From contig CM051036.1 of NCBI GenBank assembly GCA_027627225.1, positions 42,142,926 through 42,206,925 of the forward strand: a DNA stretch of 64,000 nt, read 5' to 3'. The first letter of the stretch is position 1. Each line of letters opens with the position of its first letter. This DNA is from Congeria kusceri. Taxonomy: Eukaryota > Mollusca > Bivalvia > Myida > Dreissenidae. Under the pieces are notes generated by a model that did no database searches, had not been told where the DNA came from, and saw only the letters and a list, made by a program, of their open reading frames with translations. Positions 1 to 11,400 of the stretch are shown here, in pieces. A program made the translations under genes and the position numbers.

Positions 1-384
1 TGCAGTGGTCGAAATTAGCACATGCCTATGAGCCTTACACAGGTAAATCTTGAACTGGCATGCTTAGTTTTTAAGTTATATACACAAGTAGGCATGCTTG
101 TTTTGGTACACGTTCTTGCTTTAAATTCGGGCTTGCTTGGCCAGATGGCTAATTACGTTTACCGCTGTAGGAGACATTTAGTTTTGGCACTATTATTCAT
201 ATTGGGAGCATTTATAATTATTTAAATTATAATAAAATGTACTTAATTGTGACTGGGAATCTGAATTGTAATTAATTAACAACCAGTCTAGAAGAAAAAT
301 AGGATTTAATTATTATTAGTTTACTGTAAGAATTAAATATCTTATGACTAAACGAAATATAAACTATGAAATCAAAGTAAGCAC
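1..384. other. Intron of the coiled-coil gene at the window edge
   Basis: Follows the donor of the exon at 385-597. A 67-codon plus-strand frame at 22-225 has hydrophobic segments but no other support. Confidence 0.4.
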
Positions 385-597
385 CTGTTCTAATGAGGAA
401 CGTGTCTGCTGCCGTTGTGCGTTCTCAAGGTCGGCTTGAAGCCTATTTATAACCTCGTCCTTCTTCATTATTGCTTCTTGAAGGTCGTGAATATCTCTCG
501 AAACACCTTCATCTGACATGCGCATTCTTGTCAATGCTTCATGCATTGACCCGAAAACTTGTTCAATGGTGAGTTCTCGAAAGTGGACATTTTCAAT
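385..597 (-). CDS. Coiled-coil protein, 3'-most exon in window (partial gene)
   Basis: This is a 213-nt exon (71 codons, phase 0 at both ends). It sits between an acceptor ending TTTGTAG (just right of 597) and a donor CAG/GTGCTT (384-383). The frame is open throughout and begins IENVHFRELT. It is rich in E, Q, K, R and L with heptad-like spacing, for example DIHDLQEAIMKKDEVINRLQ, which is typical of a coiled coil. It joins in frame to the exon at 1,416-1,631. The gene must continue left of base 1, because the exon ends at a donor with no stop. I do not recognise the family. The call as an exon is strong; the function is unknown. Confidence 0.8.
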
Positions 598-1142
598 CTA
601 CAAATGACAGAAAATAAGTAATTTCCAAGAATTAAATTGTGCCTTCATAAAAGAAAAGACAATGAAAATATTGTTTAATAGTTGGTGATCATGGTATTTG
701 ACCAAATAATATGTGATAACTAAGACTCACAGGGCGGGAAATACTCTACATACTACTCAAACAGTTTACCAGAACTCATTATTTTCACACAGATCCTTTG
801 AATTCAAGCTCAACATGTTTAGACAAAATATGAAGTTTTGCATTTAAAATTGTAACTTAATTTAACTTAAACGATGAATAATCACATCCATGGATCTATC
901 TATATTACTGAATAACAATTCACCAAGTAAGAGTAGCCACAGGATTGCCATACCTCACATAGTGGATAAACTGTTATTCTGACCTAATGACGCATGTGAT
1001 CTCTCCATATTAATTCACCAAGAAAGAGTAACAGTAACATTGCCATACCACTCATGGTTGATGACCTATGTGCTCAATCTATATTATTACTGAGTTACAA
1101 CAATTCACAGTAGCATTTTGATATCTCACATAGTTGATAATA

Positions 1143-1381
1143 GGAAGCGCATCGTTGGAAAACCGGGTTTAATGCATGTGCTTAAAGTGTCGTCTCGGAT
1201 TAGCCTGTACGGACTTTCCGCCTACAGTGGATTTATGTTAAGAAGAGACTTCCTTGAAACAGAAAATACCATAAAAGCGGAAAGCGTCGTCCTGGATTAG
1301 CCTGTGCAGACTGCACAGGCTAATCCAGGACGACACTTTACGCACATGAATTAAGCCTGGTTGTCCCATGATGCGCTTCAT
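1143..1381. mobile_element. Palindromic MITE, copy 1
   Basis: The copy is about 240 bp. Its ends are inverted (GGAAGCGCATCGTTGGAAAA against the complement of CCCATGATGCGCTTC). Internally it carries the family's GGATTAGCCTGTGC / GCACAGGCTAATCC palindrome and the CGGAAAG / CACTTT motifs. It has no coding capacity. It lies immediately left of the donor of the exon at 1,416-1,631 and is somewhat diverged at its left end. Confidence 0.85.
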
Positions 1382-1415
1382 ATGTATAACTGAATATCAG
1401 TAGTTGCTACCCTAC

Positions 1416-1631
1416 CTCCCACTTCCCTGTGGTCCTGGCAGTACTGATCACATTGATCAGCTGGTCGAGATCATGGTTGAGGTTAGAGTTCTCTCCCCTG
1501 AGACGAGTGATGTTCTCCTCCTGTCGGTTCACGCGCACCTGTAAATCCTCCATGTTAGCTTCAGCCCTCGCTTTTTCAATGGTGAGGGCACGTAACTCCC
1601 TCTCCAGGTCTCGTGCTTTGGCCATGTACTC
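1416..1631 (-). CDS. Coiled-coil protein, internal exon
   Basis: This is a 216-nt exon (72 codons, phase 0-0). The acceptor is ATCTTTCAG just right of 1,631 and the donor is GAG/GTAGGG at 1,415-1,414. It begins EYMAKARDLERELRAL and contains long runs of charged heptads (ENITRLRGENSNLNHDLDQL), so it is clearly coiled coil. It is also more GC-rich than the DNA around it. Palindromic repeat copies lie on both sides, one ending about 35 bp beyond the donor and the other starting about 23 bp beyond the acceptor, so the likely branch-point region falls inside a repeat. Upstream it can join in phase to the exon at 8,318-8,413 or to the short start exon at 2,289-2,333. Confidence 0.85.
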
Positions 1632-1653
1632 CTGAAAGATTTCAAAATAATTC

Positions 1654-1890
1654 ATATGAGGCGTGTTGTGGGAAACCGGGGCTTAATGGATGTGCGTAAA
1701 TGTGTTGTCCCGGGACGACACTTTCTGCTTTTACGGTATTTTCTGTTTCAAGGAAGTCTTTACTAAACATGAATCCACTGAAGGCGGAAAGTGCCATCCT
1801 GGATTAGCCTGTGCGGACTGCACAGGCTGATCCGGGACGACACTTTACGCACATGCATTTAGCCCAGTTTTCCCACGACACGCCTCATAT
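1654..1890. mobile_element. Palindromic MITE, copy 2
   Basis: Starts ATATGAGGCGTGTTGTGGG and ends ACACGCCTCATAT. It has the same internal palindrome and spacer as the other copies, but the first hairpin is partly deleted (about 235 bp in all). It begins about 23 bp outside the acceptor of the exon at 1,416-1,631. Confidence 0.85.
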
Positions 1891-2288
1891 ATTTCCACAA
1901 AACACAACAAAATAAACTATTCCACATGTTTTGTTTTGAATGAGCTAGTGCCAGATATTTCATACATAACGAAATGCCGTAATTACAGTATAACCAGGGA
2001 CAAACTCTTTTATGCTAAATTCTACATGTATATGTACAACTGATTGACATACACATCTTTTGCTCTGCTAAAATTGACATTTTCACATTCTGCATAAAGA
2101 CTGCATTCTAAAGGACAATTTATAAGGTGAGCAGTACCTGAATCAGTCTACTAATCAACAAGAACAAAGCCAAGTCAATAATATTAGTAATCAATGCCAT
2201 GGGCTTTATAATAAGTAAGGCATAATACCCACGGATTATGCTAGTCATGAAAGCTGTACTGAGATACACACAATATTTGCCATCTTAC

Positions 2289-2333
2289 ATCATTGAAATG
2301 CCTGTTGAATCTTGCTGTCCCTTCTCCAGCCAT
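2289..2333 (-). CDS. Candidate alternative first coding exon of the coiled-coil gene
   Basis: An ATG at 2,333 opens 15 codons (MAGEGTARFNRHFND) that end exactly at a strong donor, GAT/GTAAGA (2,288-2,287), in phase 0. That is the phase needed by the exon at 1,416-1,631. The ATG has a reasonable context (AAAATGG). An in-frame TAA lies five codons upstream with no AG acceptor between, so if real this is a first exon rather than an internal one. It would give a shorter protein that skips the exons at 8-22 kb, or it may mean that those exons belong to a separate gene. The exon is short, so chance cannot be excluded. Confidence 0.4.
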
Positions 2334-5300
2334 TTTACATCCACATTAATAGAATATTTTCAAAGTACACATAAAAAAAACTTTAGTTATATTCAGTGTA
2401 AATGAAGGTAATAAATCCAAAGTATAATTCCTAAATGAATTGCTCAATGAAATATCAAAACTTTCAGTTCACAGACCAATGTATGCCAATTTCATTGCCC
2501 AAATTAACGATTATCATTATATACATAGAAAATAAAGATAAGGTGAAATATTCGGCTCTGCTTTAAAGATATGACCCACACAAATATATTCTGACTTTAT
2601 ATTGGACTTATGAAGTTTGAATTAAATGAACACGCCAAAGTTGATTTGGTCAACACTAGAGTAGTCATAAAACTCTGACAAGAGCACCCACAACAGATAT
2701 ATTTACAAGGAGACCGATATAAAATTAAATTTCTTAACAAACAGTCAAGCATAGATGTCTGTTTAAACAAAATGAAGACTTGGGTAAACTTGTTTTCTTA
2801 TGGTAATAAATGTTTGCCCATGAAATCGGTATAAAACAAGCTTTCACTTTGTGATAGCTGTACATTGTAAACATTGGCTAGCAGGTTAAGAAAAGAGAAA
2901 CAATCAAATTATAATCTATGATCTATGATGTAACTAGTCTAAAATTTCTTGATTAAACTACACAATAGTTATTTGACAAATATTGTGAATGAAAGACAAA
3001 CTATCTACTGTTTAAAATGAATTTGGCGTATAAATAAATGTATCAGTATAAGCTGCTGTTGTTTTTACAACAGGTAAATAAATAAATAAATATATATATA
3101 TATATATGTGTGTATTTTTTTATTTGATTTGTTTTTTTTTTAAGTATTTTTGCTGCCTTTTTAATATAAATTTATTGCAAAAAGTGATATTTTTTGTCCA
3201 AACAAATAGTGATGCAACAGTAAGTTTTACAAAACCGAAAAATTAAAACAAACAAATACAAAATGAGATTTAGTTTTTCTGTTTGCCACACTAGGAATTC
3301 AATTTTTTCAACGAAAAGCCCTTAAATTTATGCATGTGACCAACAATGCTTTTATCTATCAAATCTGTGCTGTCTTTAGAGCCAAGTAGGCATGTAAACA
3401 TTAGACAAGAAAATGTGTTAGGAGCAAAGATAAACAAAAGGTACCCAATCAAACTAACCAGACCAAAGAAACAGGTTTTTCATTAAACTGTGTGATTAGC
3501 AAAGAATGAGAATATTTTATTGCTTTGCGTGTTAAAATAAGCTTATTTGAAAAGTGTAGATTTACAGAAAGATTGTGGTAAAAATGAACAATGCACCCAG
3601 AAGTACTCTGTTGAAAACGTGTTTAATACTGAACATAAAGAAAAATAAGGGGTACATTGAATTTATGTAGACTGGTTAACACTTACAAATTTTATCCATA
3701 CACATATACAATTAATCATAAGTTGTTTCTTCATATATACATGTAGTTTGTCTGGACCTATTTATCTAGCTATGCACCCATTCGAAAATAAATTATTTTA
3801 GAATTTTGCATCCAGAATGATACATTATTTATATACCAGTATATACCAGTAATTTAAATAATTCTTAATTTGCTAAATTTGATACAGAATATTCTGTTGA
3901 AGGGACTTGTTCACAGTTTTTCGTATTTTTGAAAAATATAATCATGGGCATGAACTTAAATAGATATGAGGCGCGTCGTGGAAAAACCGGACTTAATGCA
4001 TGTGCGTTAAGTGTCGTCCCGGATCAGCCTGTGCAGTCCGCACAGGCTGATCCGGGATGACACTTTCCACTTTTAAGGTATTTTCTGTTTCAATGAAGTG
4101 TCTTCTAACCATAAATCCACTGTAGGCGGAAAGTGCCGTCTTGGATTAGCCTGTGCGGAATGCACGGGCTAATCCGGGACGACACTTTACGCACATGCAA
4201 TAAGTCCGGTTTTCCCACGACACTCCTCATATAATTCTCGATTTTTGTCATTAATACAAACAACATTCCAAGTTGCTTTCTGTCATTCTGAACATATAGC
4301 AATAATTAAAACACAATTTTTACTTAATTTTTGACGAAAAATGTCAATACTTTGCTTATTAAGACTTCCAAATCCAGATATTTAGTTTAATAATATTTTC
4401 CCAAAAAGGTACCATTTCACTGTCAGTACTCTTTTTTATACTATGGATTTAAATATTGCATGTTAATATCAATTTTAACATGTATGATAGTTACATGATC
4501 ATTTTAATATTCAGAATGTTTAATTACTTATATTAAGCTGACCATTTGTAATGTGTTGTTAATATTGTGAAATTTTGATGCTAATAATAAATATTGAGCT
4601 CATAGTTGGCTTTAATTTAAACGTGTTATATCTGCTTGATATTCAATGTCCATAAATAATCCATTTTTGATACTCGGCGATACCATGAAATTCAGTCCAA
4701 AATATAAACACGTAGACAATGTTAATGATGAATCGATATGCGTGATTATGTACGGTAGTTAATTAATTATATTGAAGCGATCTGTAGTTTAAGACTTAAA
4801 CGATAAGACCATGTCATATTATCTTTCAGAGATTTCAATCAAAATGCCAACTAGCTGTAATTTAATGATAACAATTAGCAACACAAATTTGGGATAAATA
4901 CATCCAAATTTTGAGTGCATATAGGCATATAGGTATACAGTGAACAAGGAATAAATCAAGATAAATTTACAAGTCTTTAAATTATTTTAAAATGTTCTAA
5001 CCATAAACGTTTTTACAATGGCAGTGCAATATGCCAATACCACCACAAAATGTGGGTTTCTTCCTACTCAAGCATTTGAAGACGTTCACCAACATATAAC
5101 GTACTTCGGTATACACTGTTTTTACACAACATAATTATAAACATGAGTTAGGCCTCTAGCAACCCATTCTTTAAACACATATTTTGTTTATACACAGACA
5201 AAAAAACATGGTTGCAGAAAAATAATTTTATTTAATTTCAAAGAGACCTGTTCAATGTATATTGCAAATATATTTGTCCTAGCATAGAACATGTTTTCAG

Positions 5301-5424
5301 AATTTTTTATATCAATTCAAATCTATTAAATCATTGTTAATATCAATCCAGTGTTTATGTACAACATACATACATGGTATGTCAGGGTATACTTTAAATC
5401 CAGACAATGAAGACTGCTCAGTAA
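2334..5424. other. AT-rich noncoding stretch
   Basis: Probably intron or 5' flank of the coiled-coil gene. Apart from the palindromic element at 3,964-4,232 it holds a short TAAA/TA microsatellite near 3,075-3,112. I see no exon or RNA gene that I can support. Confidence 0.5.
3964..4232. mobile_element. Palindromic MITE, copy 3
   Basis: This is a full-length copy of about 270 bp. Its ends are ATATGAGGCGCGTCGTGG and the complement (CCCACGACACTCCTCATAT). It holds two internal palindromes of the GGATTAGCCTGTGC type, separated by a spacer with a TAAATCCACTGTAGG motif. It is noncoding, in the intron or 5' flank of the coiled-coil gene. Confidence 0.9.
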
Positions 5425-5586
5425 CATTGTACATAGGCCTTTTGGGAACAGTCAAATCATTTTCCTGAAGTAGAGGGGACAACTTTTGAACTGTTGCCCT
5501 CAGGCAGTTAGGCCAAGGGCAACAGTTCAAAATGTTGCCCCCAATACTGAAGGAAAACATTTTGACTATTCCCAAAATGACAATGA
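5425..5586. repeat. Long imperfect hairpin (about 63-bp arms, 15-nt loop)
   Basis: The left arm 5,438-5,500 and right arm 5,516-5,579 are reverse complements at roughly 80-85% by eye. The 17 bases next to the loop (TTTTGAACTGTTGCCCT) pair perfectly. The loop is 5,501-5,515. Weaker matching (CATTGT / ACAATG) extends the arms outward. It is not related to the MITE family above. An 87-codon minus-strand open frame across it is explained by the hairpin and has no coding features. Confidence 0.8.
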
Positions 5587-7583
5587 AAATATCTGTTTTA
5601 TTGCCTGCTTCTATTAATATACAACAAACAACATGTAATTGTTTTATTTCCCATGAAAACTAATATAACAATAGTTGTGACTCAAAATAGAACAACCATT
5701 AACCTGGGTCCTGCTTGTAACAGTCAGCAGCAGTCAGTGTTAACATAAAGTTACATTGCGCAACGTTCTGCACAGGCTGCTCCCTTTGAATAATGATGAG
5801 GCAACATAACAAAACAAAACTATGCAACATCACACATGTTGCCTGTTGGGAGGAGCTAGTTCAACAAAGTGGTAAACAGTTAACAATGCTTAATTATCAT
5901 TTATATAGTATAAGTAGGTAATAAAACAGAACGTGCAATTCTTCAGTTTTTATTTTACATATGTTGTCATATTGGCTCACACAAAATCCACCGTTAACCA
6001 CCTCCCAAACGAAAATTGTATAACATAAATATATGACATTAAAAAAAAATCAAAGTAGGAACTTGAACATATACATCTTACCTTTTGTGATGTCACTTTA
6101 TGCATTGTAAACTATATGTATTTTCTACTTGTTTTAAAAATTCTACACTTGATATTCTACTTACATTAAAATGAAAATACTTAACTTTGACTTTAATAGT
6201 TATTTTTTTTTAATGCTGCCATGTACAGACATGCCATTTTCCAAACAATAATACCAAATCAACACACAAAAATCCATTTGTTGGCAGACAATACCTTATC
6301 CAATGTCTACTTTCAACACCATACTGAATTATAGGAGTTGAAAACAGAAAATATTTAATCTGATCAAAATGTGAAAAATACCATCACCATACATGCAAAC
6401 ATTTTTAAATACAAAGGACCTCTGTTTTATTTTTAAAAGATAACATCAAAAATGGATTTAATTCCTAAAAATATTTTATATAAATGAATTCATAAGCTTA
6501 TTTTCCTAATACACGATGCATGCTTTATTTTCATAAGATGTCACAACAAAAAAGCTATAGACTTTAGGCATTGTTAGAATAAAACAATTTGCGATTTAAA
6601 ACAATCATTCATTAGCCTTTTTTTATAAAAGGTATTTTAAATATATATGTCATCAAAACTGATTATTTCAATGTGCAAAACTGAATTTTGTTTAACAAGT
6701 TTAACAAGTTTGTGACAAATGTTTAAATACAATAATATGAAATGAAATTGATTTGCAAAAAAGAACCACCAAAAGAAACCTAAACAAACAGAGTTATTCA
6801 TATAACAATCCAGGTTTCATGTTTGAAAACAGAGACTGCAGTTGTTTTTTTTATTTCCTGCATTTCACTTTCAAACAAGTCCATAAGCAAACAGGGGGCA
6901 TGCCACGAAATCTATGGAGTAGTATTGATTATACTGATTCAAGCACATCTGAAAGCCCGAACATGCATTGAAAATAAACATTAAAACCTATTCCTATGTG
7001 GTTATAAAACAGCTTTGCCAAAAGTGAGTAAAGTCTGCACCACAATGATATCTTTATTCAACACTAAAAATTCATATCTTAAACATTAAACTCATGCATT
7101 TGCACGTTTGGAAATGCATCAAGCATTGAATGATGAGATTGCTAGAGAACAGAAAACAACCTTCATTGACATAGACAGGAACATGTCTTGTTATTATTTG
7201 TTACTATGTATTACTAACAAATATAGAGAATACTAGGTTACTGTTGAGTAAAGGTAAGTTTATTTAGCAAGGCTTTAAATAACACGAAAAACATAACATG
7301 ATATCATGAAAATCAACAAGATGATGTCATTAGACTGCGCATGCTTGCTTCATCCCACATTGTGTGAATAAAGCTAAGTTTATTCATATTTTATCGTCAA
7401 TCCACGCCTTATGATGGGATGACATATATTTCACAATGAACTGCTAAAAAAAGTGTACTTATTGTTTTGCATGTGAATTAATTAAAAGTTCTGGATATAA
7501 CAGATGAACAGGATGTAGATGTGTATTAAACATTCTATGCATATAATAGATGATTACAAGATAGATTCAACATACAAAATACA
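5587..7583. other. AT-rich noncoding stretch
   Basis: No supported gene, repeat array or structured element. A plus-strand open frame at 6,753-6,971 shows no domain and no splice context. Confidence 0.5.
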
Positions 7584-7849
7584 TTTGAGGCGTGTCGTGG
7601 GAAAACCGGACTTAATGCATGTACGTAAAGTGTCGTCCCGGATTAGCCTTTGCAGTCCGCACAGGCTAATCCAGGACGGCACGTTCCGCCTACAGTGGAT
7701 TTATGTTTAGAAGAGACTTCTTTGAAACAGAAAATACCATAAAAGTGGAAAGTGCCATCCTGGATTAGCCTGTGCGGACTGCACAGGCTAATCCGGGATG
7801 GCACTTTAGGCACATGCATTAAGTCCGGTTTTCCAACGATGCTCCTCAA
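7584..7849. mobile_element. Palindromic MITE, copy 4
   Basis: This is a full-length copy of about 266 bp. The left end is TTTGAGGCGTGTCGTGGG and the right end ACGATGCTCCTCAA. It has both internal palindromes. Short open frames inside it recur in other copies only because the repeat does, and are not genes. Confidence 0.9.
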
Positions 7850-8079
7850 TTCTATCTACAAATGTTTCTATAGGCCAGCAAAATGTTGCATTCCATGGGC
7901 ATTGCTTGTTCTATGGATATTTACTCTCAATAATCAAATGCATAATATGATCATAATATAATATTTTCAACAAAAAATGATGATTTAATGACATACATTT
8001 GACTAACCACTTGAAGCAAACACACTGAAGTCTTAATGTAATTCAAAATACAGTTCTTGAAATTCTTGGCAATTAATAC

Positions 8080-8097
8080 CTCACTGTCCTGGTACTT
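8080..8097 (-). CDS. Possible 18-nt microexon of the coiled-coil gene
   Basis: A run of T ending in AAGAG (minus strand) is followed by 18 nt coding KYQDSE and then GAG/GTATTA. If the second AG of AAGAG is used, the microexon is phase 0-0 and fits between the neighbouring phase-0 exons while keeping a charged helical sequence. If the first AG is used it becomes 20 nt and breaks the frame. This is an inference from splice-site pattern only. Confidence 0.2.
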
Positions 8098-8317
8098 CTC
8101 TTAAAAAAACATTTAATAAATAAAATTTATTAAGTTAAATATAGACAAAATGGATTAATTGGAAGACTGAACTGAAAGACCTACTCTTTTTGTTTTAAGA
8201 ACAACAGATAAACTAATACAAATTTCATAACAAAACTAGAGTATTAACACAGTATACAGTTCTGAATTTCAGTAGCCCTGTTGCTAGAGAGATGTCTAGA
8301 AAATCACCCGCACTTAC

Positions 8318-8413
8318 AGCTTGCTCTATGGGCTCTTTCCAAGTCACCTTCTTATTGGGCCCGGGGCTCCCTGTGAAACCCCTGTCTCCCTCCATTGCCC
8401 CTGGATTCCTTTT
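8318..8413 (-). CDS. Coiled-coil protein gene, probable linker exon
   Basis: This 96-nt stretch (32 codons, phase 0-0) runs from an acceptor TATCTAG to a very strong donor GCT/GTAAGT (8,317-8,312). The reading is low in hydrophobics and rich in G, P and K (for example GSPGPNKKVTWKEPIEQA), as in a flexible linker between helices. It is markedly more GC-rich than the surrounding intron. An alternative acceptor (CCAG, exon start 8,400) would give 83 nt with entry phase 1, which does not fit the neighbouring exons found here. The donor is convincing; the acceptor choice is less so. Confidence 0.5.
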
Positions 8414-11400
8414 CTAGATACCACAAAGAACTCCGAACCACATAATTCCAAAGAGATGATGCTTCGTTTGTTAATAAATGATCAAACTATGTATATACCT
8501 TTCTTTTATATTCAATAATACTTGCACAACACATTTAACAACGTGTTAACACTTATCTGTGAAATTACACACATACAGCACCAAATACCTTCAGCACCAA
8601 TAATTAGTATTGGACCACGGTGTCCACTTGTATATACAAGCGATTTACAATATCCCGCTAATTCAATAAGCACCGAAACCAAAAAGCACAAAGTTTTGAT
8701 TTTGTTAAAACTTTATACCATTTAAATGCCACAACAAAAAATTACAAGGTAATTAACATCATCAAACACCAAATCCAACAACAATTACAAACAATCCGTT
8801 TATACACCCGACCCAGCATGACACATTTCCCCACCCGCTTGGCTGATCATAATCCGATTTTCCTTTTTCGATTTCGCATTTAACGTTCCATTCAAACTGC
8901 CGGTAAAAGAGTCCCCCTATTCAACGAGGACTGATTACAGGTTCAACATAGGCAAACGTTTATCAGCTTATCTACTGAGCGGGAATTGGAGGTATTTCTC
9001 TGGAGCGTGCTGTCACATGCACCCAGCAAACCGCACTATCAACAATGCGAAGCCTTCAATGTATAACAAAACAAACAATTAACCCAAAATAGGACTTATG
9101 TTACTAATTTACTTCAGGGCACTTTATTTCAGGCACCTGTCAAGTAAGAGGCTTGTGAAGGCATCTGATGACAGTATTGATATTGTTGTCTATTGGGGAA
9201 ATAGACAGCTTACTAATATTTAACATCATGAAAATCATATCAGGTTTCCAGATCTTCAATAAGCGTGTTAATACTTACAAAATATGAAAGTGGCACTGCT
9301 GACAATTTACAAAATGACACATGACAGAGGCATTTATCTGTTTGAAAATGTGATTGAAAATTGTATATATTAATACAGGCTATATATAGAATTAATAAAG
9401 AAAACTTATAATACCTCACAAAAGAAAACAAAGAAACAAAACATTCGGCTATTTCAATTTCTTGTTTTAAACAACAAACAAGTAATCAATTTTAAATGTT
9501 AAATGATTTTTTGGTGATGTTTTGTGTATTATTGTCTCTGTCAATGAAGTTTGGTCCATGAGTATTACATTTTTACAACAAATCAATTTAAGTTTATTTC
9601 TGCCCAAAGAAAATTTATGACTCACAAAAAGACAGTCTCACTATAATTTTGTTTTCAAAGTATTGGACTGTTTACACCACAATCGGCCAGTATTTCAATA
9701 GGCATCGATTTGACGAAACTATATTTTACCTGATCAAACGTTATAAAAAATTTCAATTGATTTAACACATAGCAAAGCCATTTGAAATATTCAGAATTCC
9801 CATTAAAGGAACTGATTTATGTCCAGAATTTAATAATGCTGTTTACTGCATTTGAATAACAAATGATATTCACACACAGGTACATGAATCAATTTCTATT
9901 TCCACATCTGTATTTTATGGCAATCGATGTTACCATGAACTTCTCAGTTTATAGTACTCTAATATGCCTTCTTTTAATGACAGAGATTTTATATTATCAA
10001 CAATACAAGCGAACCAGTATTGATTTATAATCATAAGTTGATTATTTTGTCAATTTTTCTTCCAAATTCATATGCAAGGACACATCATTGTTCCTCAAAT
10101 TCAATATGTTCTTAATCATATTGTAATTCATAAAAGCCGGCAAGTTTACATTGTCTGATCCTATGGTAAACAGACCTTTCAAATAATACTCTAAGGATTA
10201 ATACGAGCTTAGGCTTGCTAGTTCGTAAATCAATAAGACAACTGTGCAAGTCTCACATCTACAGACTTATAAGAGTTTTCTTCCTTCATTTCCATTTCAA
10301 AATAGTGGTATTTGTATTTCCTTTTATTTATATATAAAAGCAGATTTTTTGCTGATATTTAAATGTAGACTTTAGCTGTACATATTATGTATTCAGATAC
10401 AGTCAATTTACTTTTCATGTCTTTTTTTTACACTACTTCTAATCATTCATATTACAATCATTTGTATTTATATTTGAAAATATTGTTGATAATTGTTTAT
10501 AATGCATATAACACACACATTATGAACATAGTCAAATATCTCATGTAAAATGTAAAAATGTGTTGCCTTATGTTCAATTTTTTAATTATAAAACAATACA
10601 GAGCAACAGATAAGGTTTTGGTCAGAATTGGGTATTACCCAATAATATTTATAAAAAATTGAGTACTGAAAAAAATATTTAAGTACTTCAAATTATGTTA
10701 TCCCATTAGAATAAAAATAATTGAGTATTAAACAAAATTGATCTCCTAATATAATGCAACAACCACAACATATGCAAATATTGTGAGGTTTTCTTTAATG
10801 TAGCCATTTCTCTTTTTACAACACAAAATCTGCATATTGTTCTCAACACATAAGTAAATAAGCTCTGAAAATATTTTAAACTTTGGTAAATAATGCAGTT
10901 TCAATGCGAGGTCTGATAAGTAGACCAGATTTGGACACAATATAAAACATTGCCACAAAACATTTACACTGGTAAATAGAAGTATTATTGTCAATTTTTG
11001 CCTCTGTATTTTTGTGGCCTAAATGACGTCAGAAACAGTATGCCATTACTCTGGTGTGTCCCCAATTCGATGTAACCTCAATTCGGCGATGTTTTGATAT
11101 TATTTAGAAGATCTAATCCCAATGTGAAAAAATATATTACTGAATAATTCAATGGTTTCTCGACTATTTTTAATTGAAACTCTCACATAATTTCGCATAT
11201 TACAATATAATTGTTATCTTCGAATTTCGCGTACATCAAATTTGGGTTGCACTAGGATAATTATGGGTCAAAGGCAGAAATAACCTCGCTAATAATGGTA
11301 TGAAAATAGGCTCGACAATGGAAATCATAGACAAGTGCAAGATAAAACAAGTCGGTAACATTTATTTCTCAATCTGTACAATTTCCATTCGTTTTGTCTG

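Noticed and set aside
1429..1635. 68-codon plus-strand frame
   Set aside because: Antisense shadow of the exon at 1,416-1,631.
5312..5575. 87-codon minus-strand frame
   Set aside because: It runs across the long hairpin; the two arms explain its length and it has no coding features.
7519..7849. Open frames on both strands with a VGKPDLMHVRKVSSRISL-type peptide, also seen near 1.1, 4.1, 20, 40, 56 and 62 kb
   Set aside because: The same peptide recurs because each frame runs through a copy of the palindromic MITE. Frames break at different points in each copy and there is no start or splice conservation.
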